Assembly: GCA_946410535.1 (NCBI GenBank)
Contig: CAMKAR010000009.1
Span: forward strand, 1 to 19,066
Direction of reading: 5' to 3'
Length of the DNA stretch: 19,066 nucleotides
Source: an uncultured Bacteroidales bacterium
GTDB lineage: Bacteria > Bacteroidota > Bacteroidia > Bacteroidales > F082
Shown: piece by piece, positions 1 to 5,479 of the stretch
Position numbering within the stretch: position 1 is the first letter of the stretch
How the letters are laid out: each line of letters begins with the position of its first letter
The notes under the pieces: generated by a model
The model's database searches: none
Told to the model about the DNA's origin: nothing
The model's input: the letters and a program-made list of their open reading frames with translations, nothing else
Translations under genes and position numbers: made by a program

Positions 1-201
1 GAGGTAGCGTTCAGCCGTGCTCCGTGCGCACGATTGCGCCAGCGGCACATCGGGCAGGCGCAGCCCGTATTGCGCCGCCGTCTTCGGCGTGATGGCCACC
101 ATCTCGCCCGTCGTGGTGTTCAGCATCGTCGGCACATAGCCGTTCAGGGTCTCGCGCACCACGTATTGCACACGCTCGTTTTCGGGGTTGTAGTACTTCA
201 T
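1..201 (-). CDS. Partial hypothetical phage protein (N-terminal 67 residues)
   Basis: An open frame begins with ATG at 201 on the minus strand and runs off the window edge with no stop, so only the first 67 residues are visible. It starts MKYYNPENERVQYVV and contains a threonine-rich stretch followed by GEMVAITPKTAAQYGL. I do not recognise the family and see no signal peptide or membrane segment. Codon use is ordinary for its neighbours. It lies downstream of the integrase and methyltransferase genes and is separated from the 49-aa gene by a short repeat-rich spacer. The reading frame is well supported by its length without stops and by the sensible amino-acid composition; its function is unknown. 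Confidence 0.7.
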   Translation of the reverse strand, partial: MKYYNPENERVQYVVRETLNGYVPTMLNTTTGEMVAITPKTAAQYGLRLPDVPLAQSCARSTAERYL

Positions 202-229
202 CAGTTGTCAGTTTGCAGTTGTTCAGTTT
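201..229. repeat. AACTGAAAACTGA-type spacer repeat, copy 1
   Basis: On the minus strand this spacer reads as degenerate direct repeats of the words AACTGAAAACTG and AACTGCAAACTG joined by ACA. A second copy of the same word lies at 381-400, so the 49-aa gene between them is flanked by the repeat on both sides. Such words are common between genes in Bacteroidales; that link is from memory, the repetition itself is visible. Confidence 0.7.
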
Positions 230-379
230 TCAGTTGTTCGGTTGTTCGGTTTTCGGGCCGTACAGCTTTTGCCACATCGGCAGGGGGACAATCCTCATTT
301 CGAGGCCGTCAATCTTGCCATCGCGCTCTGCCCCCACCATCACCACCACTTCCCTTCCTATTTGAATTGCTCGGATCAT
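230..379 (-). CDS. Small hypothetical protein, 49 aa
   Basis: ATG at 379 opens a 49-codon frame ending in TGA at 230-232. The protein begins MIRAIQIGREVVVMVGAE and continues through a segment containing LEMRIVPLPMWQKLYG. It is basic to neutral, has no membrane segment, and I do not recognise its family. The frame fills the gap between the adenine methyltransferase and the partial gene at the window edge, runs in the same direction, and has a start close behind the second spacer repeat. Its last residues (TEQPNN) are encoded at the edge of the low-complexity repeat, which suggests that the repeat has extended the C-terminus. Coding status is likely from context and composition rather than homology. 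Confidence 0.6.
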   Translation of the reverse strand: MIRAIQIGREVVVMVGAERDGKIDGLEMRIVPLPMWQKLYGPKTEQPNN

Positions 380-380
380 A

Positions 381-400
381 TAACTTGTCAGTTTTCAGTT
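381..400. repeat. AACTGAAAACTGACAA spacer repeat, copy 2
   Basis: The minus strand reads AACTGAAAACTGACAAG here, matching the words at 201-229. It separates the methyltransferase stop from the start of the 49-aa gene. Confidence 0.7.
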
Positions 401-402
401 CT

Positions 403-1386
403 CTACTTTTTTAAATATAAAAGTGTTGTTGCAACGGTCGTTCCGGATTCCTTGAAAGCTCCAGCGTCAATGTCTTCGATCTCGGCATTTACATCTTCCA
501 GCCATTGCCGAAATTCTTCGCACTTCTTTTCGTTTGCAAACTTCCAGTGCTGCGAAACTATCACCGCCATTTCACCTCCTGCATTGAGGTGGTCATACAT
601 TCGAAGCACATGGTCGATATCTTGGTTGTTGCTGAATGGTGGGTTCGCAACGATACGATCATACGAGCGAACGCACTCTGCAAAATCGCAGCCAACCACA
701 TTGGCTCCTGGTTCTTTGCTAAGGAACTCCAGATTCTCCGGCATCAATTCGTAGCAGTCGACCACTGCATTTGGATAACGTCGCCTGACGGCTCGCACCA
801 GTGCGCCACGGCCTGCACTTGGCTCAAGTATGGTCATTCCATCGGTCAAGCTACTGATTTTTGAGGCAACAAGGTCAGCTACCACATCGGGTGTGCCGAA
901 ATACTGGAACTCTTTATTCAGGTTGTAGCGCTTGCCTTCAAGAAGCATGCCACACACTCGGTCGGCGTTGAAGTCGAACGTAAACCCTTGTTGCTTGGTG
1001 CTCCAGTTTCCACCCGCTTCCTCAATCCACACCTTAGCCTCTTGATATGCTTTTTTGTTGAGTCGGACGTTAGGCAAATAGAGCACGTTATCTCTCAACG
1101 TGCAATGCTTTAGGATTTCCTCGACCGTCCATTTTGCGCCAATGTCCTCTTTTTTCTTGGTTGCTTCGGGAACGGCACCGCCCATCTTCAGCAACAATGT
1201 CTTTGTTGCAAATTCGGCAAACTCCATCGCCTCGTTAACAGACTTTAGGATTTGAATGGCATATTCAGAATCCAGCACACCATTTTCGTCAAAGAATTCT
1301 TCCTTGAAAATTTCCTCGACAGTCTCTCTCCAACCGGCCAGGCTACCATGTAACCGCCCTATTAAAGTCTCTCTTTTGTTCATCAT
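403..1386 (-). CDS. Class I SAM-dependent DNA methyltransferase, N6-adenine type
   Basis: From ATG ATG at 1386 the frame gives 327 residues and ends in TAG. The C-terminal half has the SAM-binding motif I ILEPSAGRG (residues 186-194), an acidic residue after the next strand (CYEL, 211-214) and the catalytic motif IV NPPF (248-251). Motif I before motif IV gives the gamma-like order of N6-adenine DNA methyltransferases. Residues 100-140 hold a conserved-looking module (LPNVRLNKKAYQEAKVW, then KQQGFTFDF) that may contribute to DNA contact. No restriction endonuclease lies beside it, so it is probably an orphan phage methylase that protects the genome or marks sites. The open frame extends further upstream to 1530, but that part overlaps the integrase deeply and reads as non-protein-like sequence, so I start at 1386. 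The gene still overlaps the integrase end by 44 bases, suggesting coupled translation. Target sequence unknown. Confidence 0.88.
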   Translation of the reverse strand: MMNKRETLIGRLHGSLAGWRETVEEIFKEEFFDENGVLDSEYAIQILKSVNEAMEFAEFATKTLLLKMGGAVPEATKKKEDIGAKWTVEEILKHCTLRDNVLYLPNVRLNKKAYQEAKVWIEEAGGNWSTKQQGFTFDFNADRVCGMLLEGKRYNLNKEFQYFGTPDVVADLVASKISSLTDGMTILEPSAGRGALVRAVRRRYPNAVVDCYELMPENLEFLSKEPGANVVGCDFAECVRSYDRIVANPPFSNNQDIDHVLRMYDHLNAGGEMAVIVSQHWKFANEKKCEEFRQWLEDVNAEIEDIDAGAFKESGTTVATTLLYLKK

Positions 1387-2434
1387 AGCTTTTTTGTAGA
1401 TAAATTCTTGTTGTGTCAACGCTATCGTGGCCCAGTATTTCGGAGAGCTCGACCACGTTGTTTGTCTTTTGCAGGTACATCTTTGCGAAGAAATGGCGGA
1501 AGGCGTGAGGATGTATCTTGCTTCGGTCAATTCCTGCCTTCTCGGCCCATTTCTTTAGTCCGACGGACAGTCCCCTGCTCGATAACGGCCCGCCATACCT
1601 GTTGATGCAAACCAGTCCTGTACGGCCCTTGGCGGCATTCTGCATCTCTTTTGTGAAAAAGAAGCGGCGGTATTTATTACCTTTCCCCTTCAGCTCCACC
1701 GAACCATTTGCAACGTCTTCGTATCTGAACTGGAGCAGTTCCGATACACGGCAACCAGTCGTGCCCATCAGGCGCACCATGAAAGCATATTTTGGATCGT
1801 TGCAATCAAGCACTTCCAACAGCCTCTGGTATTCCTTTGCCGTCGGGACATTTTCCGTGTGGAGCGTTCTCGGTATTTTCGCCCTTTTGAGCTTAATCGG
1901 TTTCTTCAGGAACTCGGATAATTTCATCAATGCGGTGGTACGAATCGCGATTGTCGCTGGCTTCAAGCCGTCTTTTTCCTGTTGTGCCAAAAAGCGGACG
2001 CAGTTTTCTTGGGTCACTTCGTCGAAGTATGAGTAATACTTCTTCACTCCATCGGCGTAGTTCTTCACGGTGCAAGTCGAATAGTTGGTTTGGTTTTGCA
2101 ACCAAAAGACAAACTTGTTAAGTGTCTCGTTTTGCCTTTGGCCGAGTTTTTTCAAAGGATCGAAAGCCTTCTGCCTGGGCTGTTTCGCTTTCCGGAACCC
2201 AACACCTCGCGATTCCAGGAAATGGCACAGGGCTGGCTTCGTCCAAGGATGTTGCGCCATATATTCGGCATTTTGTCTGCAAAATATAACGTAACCTCTT
2301 TTTCCAACCTCCTCCGCCTTGTTGAGGAAAAAAGTCGCGGCTTCCATATACTTGCCCTTTGTGTCATAGGTTAATCCTGACGAGCCAAGACTCTCGCAAT
2401 ACTTCATCAATATCCTCTCTTTTTCCTCAATCAT
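1343..2434 (-). CDS. int: Tyrosine recombinase / phage integrase
   Basis: A 363-residue site-specific recombinase that would integrate and excise the phage genome. Active-site residues are all present: R229 in TTGCRVSELLQF, lysines around 249-254 in the beta-hairpin (ELKGKGNKYRR), H310 and R313 in HPHAFRHFF, H336 in ILGHDS, and nucleophile Y345 in TTRIYLQKS. The core-binding SAM-like domain spans about residues 104-180. An additional helical segment of about 50 residues at the N-terminus (KYMEAATFFLNKAEEVGKR) looks like a second, possibly duplicated, arm- or core-binding domain. ATG at 2434 is preferred over the in-frame TTG six bases upstream. The gene begins 6 bases after the spanin-like gene and overlaps the methyltransferase. 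No attP core could be identified by eye. The presence of an integrase shows that the phage is or was temperate. Confidence 0.93.
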   Translation of the reverse strand: MIEEKERILMKYCESLGSSGLTYDTKGKYMEAATFFLNKAEEVGKRGYVIFCRQNAEYMAQHPWTKPALCHFLESRGVGFRKAKQPRQKAFDPLKKLGQRQNETLNKFVFWLQNQTNYSTCTVKNYADGVKKYYSYFDEVTQENCVRFLAQQEKDGLKPATIAIRTTALMKLSEFLKKPIKLKRAKIPRTLHTENVPTAKEYQRLLEVLDCNDPKYAFMVRLMGTTGCRVSELLQFRYEDVANGSVELKGKGNKYRRFFFTKEMQNAAKGRTGLVCINRYGGPLSSRGLSVGLKKWAEKAGIDRSKIHPHAFRHFFAKMYLQKTNNVVELSEILGHDSVDTTRIYLQKSYDEQKRDFNRAVTW

Positions 2435-2440
2435 TCCCAA

Positions 2441-2998
2441 TCATTTCAGTGCGAATTTCAATAATATGTATACCAAGGCGGCCACGGCAAGGACAATGCA
2501 CACCGTGGCGACGGTGCCATTGTCCTGCCGAGCCTCCGACGCTTTTTCGGTGTCGCTCTCCATTGTCTCTGCGGATTTACAGTCCGCTGTGCTGTCGGTC
2601 AGCGACAACGATTGTGTTTCGGCCTCTCGCGAAGCCGTGATTTCAATCGATTTGACCGACCCGCATCCGCCGCCACTGCCACCTAAGAAAGTGGGCAGGT
2701 CAAGCAAGGCAGCGGACGAGTCGGCGGGATGCAGGGACGAGGCCTGCACCCCTCGGGGCGAATTTCCGGAGGCCTCAGTGCTTTCTTGTATGTTAGTGTG
2801 TAATCCAGTCGCTGGGTAGAATTCGATCTTGTACTTCAGCCGCTCCACCAAGGAGCTCCACAGGCTGTCAACTCTGTGCAACTCCAAGGCGGCGACCGTG
2901 GCCGTCGTGCGCCCGATGCGGGTCTCTGCTTCCATCGAGGCACGGCAGCCTGTAATAACCAAACTCAAAATCAATATGACAGAAAATATGTTTCTCAT
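2441..2998 (-). CDS. Unimolecular spanin-like lipoprotein with C-terminal membrane anchor
   Basis: A 185-residue protein with a lipoprotein signal peptide at the N-terminus (MRNIFSVILILSLVITGC, lipobox cysteine C18) and one hydrophobic transmembrane helix at the C-terminus (about 162-185, TVATVCIVLAVAALVYILL). Outer-membrane lipid anchor plus inner-membrane C-terminal helix is the architecture of unimolecular spanins such as T1 gp11, which fuse the two membranes in the last step of lysis. The middle is low in predicted structure, rich in Ser, Glu and Thr, with a glycine run GGSGGGCG near residue 110. It follows the endolysin gene with a one-base overlap (TGATG), which supports a lysis role. 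The function is inferred from topology and position; I cannot show sequence homology to a characterised spanin. Confidence 0.65.
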   Translation of the reverse strand: MRNIFSVILILSLVITGCRASMEAETRIGRTTATVAALELHRVDSLWSSLVERLKYKIEFYPATGLHTNIQESTEASGNSPRGVQASSLHPADSSAALLDLPTFLGGSGGGCGSVKSIEITASREAETQSLSLTDSTADCKSAETMESDTEKASEARQDNGTVATVCIVLAVAALVYILLKFALK

Positions 2999-3468
2999 CA
3001 GTCGTATTGTGTCAGTTCATTGGCGGCAATGGTTGCCATGATAGATTCCACATAGTTAGTGGCCGTGCAATAGCCGCTGTCTTTGATGGCCTGCGCCTGG
3101 GCGCGTGGTGTGGCGGCGGGTTCCACGGTCTTGTATCGTGCCGTGCGAAGCAGCCGGTTACGGTCGCGGATGCTGTCCGTAAGGCTGTCGTACACGCGGA
3201 AGTTGCTGCTGATGGTCACGTTCTTGCCATTGAAGACTTCGCCCGTCTTCATGTTGACCGTCCTGCCCTTCCACGACTTTCCGGCTTTGATGCCGAAGAA
3301 GTTGTTGTATTTTGCCGACAGGGTGCTGCGGCCCCAGTTGCTCTCGATGGCGGCTTGGGCAATCAGCACCGAAGGCAGGAACCCGCCCATGTCCTCGATT
3401 TCGGCGATGGCAAAGAGCATACGCGCGATGAAGGCCTTTTTCATGGCCTTGACTTGCGTTGCGTTCAT
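2998..3468 (-). CDS. Endolysin: glucosaminidase-type peptidoglycan hydrolase
   Basis: A 156-residue protein matching the glucosaminidase (GH73 / flagellar FlgJ C-terminal) fold. The catalytic-glutamate motif is LIAQAAIESNWGRS with E42, followed by the conserved YNNFFGIK segment at 54-61 and YDSLTDSI near residue 93. It would cleave the glycan backbone of peptidoglycan to release virions. It has no signal peptide, so it should need the holin-like protein encoded just upstream to reach the cell wall. ATG at 3468 overlaps the holin stop as ATGA, and AGGAGG at 3474-3479 sits five bases upstream, fixing the start. There is no separate cell-wall-binding domain, which is usual for endolysins of phages of Gram-negative hosts. 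Confidence 0.92.
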   Translation of the reverse strand: MNATQVKAMKKAFIARMLFAIAEIEDMGGFLPSVLIAQAAIESNWGRSTLSAKYNNFFGIKAGKSWKGRTVNMKTGEVFNGKNVTISSNFRVYDSLTDSIRDRNRLLRTARYKTVEPAATPRAQAQAIKDSGYCTATNYVESIMATIAANELTQYD

Positions 3469-3656
3469 GGCTCCCTCCTGTCGATTTCGCGGTTGGTGAT
3501 GATGACGGTCAAGCCCAGCACCAGGTCAAGCGCGGCAGCGATGCCCGTGACGACGAAGAATGCCGTGAGGCACCATTGGTGGCCTGCGGCGAACGCGCCC
3601 ACCAATAGCAGCTGGGCAAATTTTACGATGGCTAACAGTAAGAAGATGACGAACAT
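3465..3656 (-). CDS. Holin-like small membrane protein
   Basis: A 63-residue protein with two hydrophobic segments (about 1-24, FVIFLLLAIVKFAQLLLVG, and 31-54, FFVVTGIAAALDLVLGLTVII) and a short charged C-terminus ending REIDRREP. Size, two-helix topology and its place directly before the endolysin, with an ATGA overlap, point to a holin that would permeabilise the inner membrane for endolysin release. No family is recognised from sequence. The start at 3656 lacks a strong Shine-Dalgarno; the upstream leader contains a hairpin with a GCAA loop at 3689-3706. Confidence 0.65.
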   Translation of the reverse strand: MFVIFLLLAIVKFAQLLLVGAFAAGHQWCLTAFFVVTGIAAALDLVLGLTVIITNREIDRREP

Positions 3657-3688
3657 GACGGTATGTTGTTTTTAATGTTTGTTGTCTC

Positions 3689-3706
3689 GGGGCTGTTGCC
3701 AGCCCC
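3689..3706 (-). other. Perfect hairpin with GNRA (GCAA) loop upstream of lysis genes
   Basis: On the minus strand GGGGCTG-GCAA-CAGCCCC forms a 7-bp perfect stem closed by a GCAA tetraloop, 33 bases before the holin-like start. There is no uridine run behind it on the minus strand, so it is probably not a terminator. It may stabilise the 5' end of the lysis mRNA or belong to the structured RNA upstream. Confidence 0.6.
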
Positions 3707-3757
3707 ATCGTGAAAAAGATGTTTGTTGAAAACCAGCAGCTTCACACACTTATTTGT

Positions 3758-3780
3758 AAAAACGCGGGGCTTTCACCCGA
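3758..3780 (-). terminator. Candidate rho-independent terminator after the tRNA / RNA block
   Basis: The minus strand reads a short G-rich/C-rich stem (CGGG-tgaaag-CCCG) followed by CG and then five T residues. The stem is short, so this is a weak call. It would separate the RNA block (3877-4432) from the lysis cassette. A neighbouring stem, CGTGCG/CGCACG at 3781-3799, has the competing pairing CGTCC/GGACG (3785-3803). Confidence 0.4.
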
Positions 3781-3876
3781 CGTGCGTCCTTTGCGCACGG
3801 ACGTGGTTAGTGAATGATTTTGCTGTTGGGCACTCATGCGGGGCAGCCTGCCCGGGGTGCTGCCGAGGAACTGTAG

Positions 3877-3980
3877 CGGGGAAAGCGGGATTCGAACCTG
3901 CGTCTCTCATGCTGACTATTACGGTGCGCTATTGTCAGCAACCCATTACGCACCACGCCCTGCCTCTGGGCGACATCCCC
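3877..3980 (-). tRNA. tRNA-like element, 104 nt, with inserted H-type pseudoknot (possible pseudo-tRNA)
   Basis: The ends look like a tRNA: an acceptor stem GGGGATG/TTTCCCC (one T-T mismatch, one wobble), a D-arm GCCC-AGAGGCA-GGGC, and a T-arm GCAGG-TTCGAAT-CCCGC with a canonical TTCGAAT loop. Between the D- and T-arms there are about 55 bases instead of about 23. A 7-bp stem TGCTGAC/GTCAGCA sits where the anticodon stem should be, but its loop is 17 nt with no clear anticodon. A second helix GGTGCG/CGCACC interleaves with it: its 5' strand lies before the anticodon-like stem and its 3' strand inside the loop, giving an H-type pseudoknot. It may be a decayed tRNA, a tRNA with an unusual insertion, or a tRNA-like domain of a larger RNA. 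No amino-acid identity can be assigned. Confidence 0.5.
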
Positions 3981-4055
3981 GTTTGTGAGATTCTCACTCA
4001 CTTGATGTTGCCTGTTTGGTTAGGAGTTTGCCGGGACATCTAAACGCTCTCCTTG
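3981..4055 (-). other. Short structured spacer between tRNA-Met and the tRNA-like element
   Basis: No gene is seen. On the minus strand it contains GTGAG-AAT-CTCAC (3985-3997), a 5-bp stem with a 3-nt loop, and the pairs AGGA/TCCT and GTTT/AAAC in the first half. It may be processed as part of a tRNA precursor. Confidence 0.4.
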
Positions 4056-4128
4056 TAGCGGGGGACGGATTCGAACCGCCGACCTGAAGGTTATGAGCCT
4101 ACCGAGCTGGCCGCTGCTCTACCCCGCT
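4056..4128 (-). tRNA. tRNA-Met (CAT anticodon)
   Basis: A standard 73-nt cloverleaf on the minus strand. Acceptor AGCGGGG/CCCCGCT, T8 A9, D-stem GAGC/GCTC with GG in the D-loop, anticodon stem GTAGG/CCTTC (one T-T mismatch), loop CTCATAA giving anticodon CAT, T-stem GGCGG/CCGTC with loop TTCGAAT, and discriminator A. CCA is not encoded. The A1-T72 pair and the lack of three consecutive G-C pairs in the anticodon stem argue against an initiator tRNA; it is elongator Met or, if the wobble C is lysidine-modified, Ile2. The gene is three bases from the next tRNA and likely co-transcribed with it. Confidence 0.93.
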
Positions 4129-4131
4129 GTG

Positions 4132-4203
4132 TTGCCCATATCGGAACCGCACCGATGACCTCAACATTACGATGTTGCGCTCTACTATCTGAGCTAATGG
4201 GCA
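4132..4203 (-). tRNA. tRNA with atypical anticodon and T-loops (Thr-CGT-like)
   Basis: A 72-nt cloverleaf: acceptor TGCCCAT/ATGGGCA, T8 A9, D-stem GCTC/GAGC, T-stem ATCGG/CCGAT and discriminator A are all well paired. Two loops are odd. The anticodon region is the palindrome CAACAT-CGTA-ATGTTG, so a normal 5-bp stem with a 7-nt loop cannot form; either a 6-nt or an 8-nt loop results. Read with T33 and A37 it gives anticodon CGT (Thr); another register gives GTA (Tyr). The T-loop is TGCGGTT rather than TTCRANY and lacks the conserved A58. The D-loop lacks the GG pair. It is a tRNA by architecture, but its identity and activity are uncertain. Confidence 0.7.
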
Positions 4204-4209
4204 AACCTG

Positions 4210-4432
4210 TTTTTCGCGCCCAAGTATGCTCGTTTCCTAGGCGGTGCCATCGCTACGACAATAGCAACGACAGCACCCCAAGCCTGGGCGCGTGTGATTG
4301 CCGCCTGTACCCTCCAACAACAACATGGATGGCCTTGGGCGGCTCTATACTGAGGCCCATCGGCTCAGGCATATCACCATGCCATCAACGCCGAAGGCCT
4401 TCTTCAAAAGGGTTTCAAAGAACGTTGATGTT
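4210..4432 (-). ncRNA. Candidate structured noncoding RNA, five consecutive stem-loops
   Basis: No plausible protein frame fills this 220-base stretch, but the minus strand is packed with helices laid end to end: CATCAACG/CGTTGATG (4383-4390 with 4423-4430, 8 bp); GGCAT/ATGCC (4368-4372 with 4379-4383); CTGAG/CTCAG extended by CC/GG with a bulge (4350-4368); GCCGCC/GGCGGC (4300-4305 with 4338-4343); and an outer stem CGCGCCC(A)/(T)GGGCGCG (4215-4222 with 4285-4292) enclosing AGGC/GCCT and a 13-bp hairpin at 4243-4277. The 13-bp hairpin uses four or five G-U pairs that exist only if the minus strand is transcribed, which gives the strand. The row starts just after a promoter-like motif and ends a few bases before the first tRNA. 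No known family is recognised by eye. Confidence 0.55.
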
Positions 4433-4435
4433 TTC

Positions 4436-4448
4436 GGCTGCAAAGGTT
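4436..4448 (-). promoter_or_regulatory. Weak Bacteroidetes-type promoter candidate for the RNA/tRNA block
   Basis: The minus strand reads AACCTTTGCAGCC. It matches the TTTG core and the common following GC of the Bacteroidetes -7 element TAnnTTTG, but the leading T is A. No good -33 TTG is seen at the usual distance. A start about 7-10 bases downstream would place the 5' end at the first stem (4430). Low confidence. Confidence 0.3.
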
Positions 4449-4464
4449 GGAAATTCCCCCGACG

Positions 4465-4584
4465 TCAGAGTGACAGTTTTTCGGCGTAGTCGTGTCCGCA
4501 TTTCGGGCAGCAGCCCATCCACAGCCTCGCGTCGTATTCCTCGCCGCAATGCTCGCACTCGTGCCATATCTCGTGGTTTCTCAT
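4465..4584 (-). CDS. Small zinc-ribbon-like protein, 39 aa
   Basis: ATG at 4584 overlaps the upstream stop as ATGA and opens a 39-codon frame ending in TGA at 4465. The protein has cysteine pairs typical of a zinc knuckle: CEHC at residues 10-13 and CCPKCGH at 25-31, separated by an acidic and aromatic linker. This is a rubredoxin- or zinc-ribbon-like arrangement that would bind one Zn ion. It is the last gene of the tightly overlapping portal operon, just before the noncoding RNA block. The exact start-stop overlap and the Cys spacing make it a real gene; its role is unknown. Confidence 0.75.
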   Translation of the reverse strand: MRNHEIWHECEHCGEEYDARLWMGCCPKCGHDYAEKLSL

Positions 4585-4784
4585 AGGTCGAAGTCCTTTT
4601 CCACCTTGTAACTGTTTTTGTCACCCTCAATGTCAACGACGGCGTCGACATGTGCGTAGACCTCTCCCTCTTTAGTGATACAGGTCTTCATGTTCAGGGT
4701 CATCAGCTCGCATTTCTTGCCGAATTTCTGTTCGACGGACTTCACCAAGTCGTCGATCATTTTTTTGATGTGGGTCTTTTTCAT
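4581..4784 (-). CDS. Small hypothetical protein, 67 aa
   Basis: A 67-residue frame starting MKKTHIKKMIDDLVKSVEQ and ending VEKDFDL. The N-terminal half looks helical and basic; the C-terminal half (YAHVDAVVDIEGDKNSYKV) looks like beta strands. Both ends overlap neighbours by four bases (ATGA), so translation is probably coupled to the 232-aa gene before it and the zinc-ribbon gene after it. No family recognised and no membrane segment. Position within a virion gene operon suggests a small structural or regulatory protein, but nothing in the sequence settles this. Confidence 0.72.
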   Translation of the reverse strand: MKKTHIKKMIDDLVKSVEQKFGKKCELMTLNMKTCITKEGEVYAHVDAVVDIEGDKNSYKVEKDFDL

Positions 4785-5479
4785 CTGTATTTCTTCATTT
4801 GTTGTTCAACTTCCTTGGCCTGTTCGATCTTGTGCTGCAAGGCGGCCAGCACATCGTGCATGTTGCTTTGCTCGATTCGCTCGTTGTCTTGCGGCTTTCC
4901 GTCATTGAGCATCAGCATGATGTTACGCCTTGCGTTGATGGGGTTGTAGGGTTCCGTGCTGCCGGCATCGTCGTCCCGGAACACCAGCGGATAACGTTCC
5001 TTGATCCATCGCTTGAAGCCATTCCACCACACCTGCGTGGCCAGTACTTGCGCCTCCGTGGGATCCTCGATGTTCACTTCCAGTTCCTTCAGCGCCTTGC
5101 ACAGCGTCGGCACGTCGTTGGTTTGCGAATAGTGCAGCATCAGCGCGTCGGCGCGGAAGTAATGCTCGAAAGTGGTGTCAATCAGGTACCGATCGATGCC
5201 GAACGGGCATGGCGGCTCCACGGGTTCGTCGTCCAGTATCCAGCTGAAGCGCGAGCTGAAGTCGCCAATGGCAAGGATGCCGATGGGCGTTCTTTCCTTG
5301 CCATTCAGCAACCAATAGTCGTCGCCATTGCGTTGCAGCTTCACTCCGCAGAGATGGCAGAAGGCGGCCACGAGGACTTCCTCGCGAGCCAGTCCGCCCG
5401 ACAGCAATCCGCAAACGAAGGTCATCTGTTCGGGGGTCAGATCTGCCCAACTCATCGGGGCTGCCAGGTCGATTCTCAT
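4781..5479 (-). CDS. Hypothetical phage protein, 232 aa
   Basis: ATG at 5479 (MRIDLAAPMSWADLTPEQM) overlaps the stop of the upstream membrane protein as ATGA; the longer open frame to 5626 would run through that gene and reads as non-protein-like arginine-rich sequence, so I reject it. The protein has a helical N-terminus with CHLCGVKLQRNGDDYW near residue 42, a Trp-rich middle (VWWNGFKRWIKERYP, about 158-172) and a glutamine-rich helical tail, MHDVLAALQHKIEQAKEVEQQMKKYR in character, that may form a coiled coil. I think related proteins occur in Bacteroides phages between portal and tail genes, but I cannot assign a function. A virion or assembly role is likely from context only. Confidence 0.78.
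   Translation of the reverse strand: MRIDLAAPMSWADLTPEQMTFVCGLLSGGLAREEVLVAAFCHLCGVKLQRNGDDYWLLNGKERTPIGILAIGDFSSRFSWILDDEPVEPPCPFGIDRYLIDTTFEHYFRADALMLHYSQTNDVPTLCKALKELEVNIEDPTEAQVLATQVWWNGFKRWIKERYPLVFRDDDAGSTEPYNPINARRNIMLMLNDGKPQDNERIEQSNMHDVLAALQHKIEQAKEVEQQMKKYR

Noticed and set aside
403..1530. Longer start (1530) for the adenine methyltransferase
   Set aside because: The added 48 residues overlap the integrase catalytic region and read as out-of-frame integrase; the ATG pair at 1386 is adequate.
3723..4043. Plus-strand open frame across the tRNA-like region
   Set aside because: It runs antisense through a T-arm and pseudoknot helices and shows no protein-like features.
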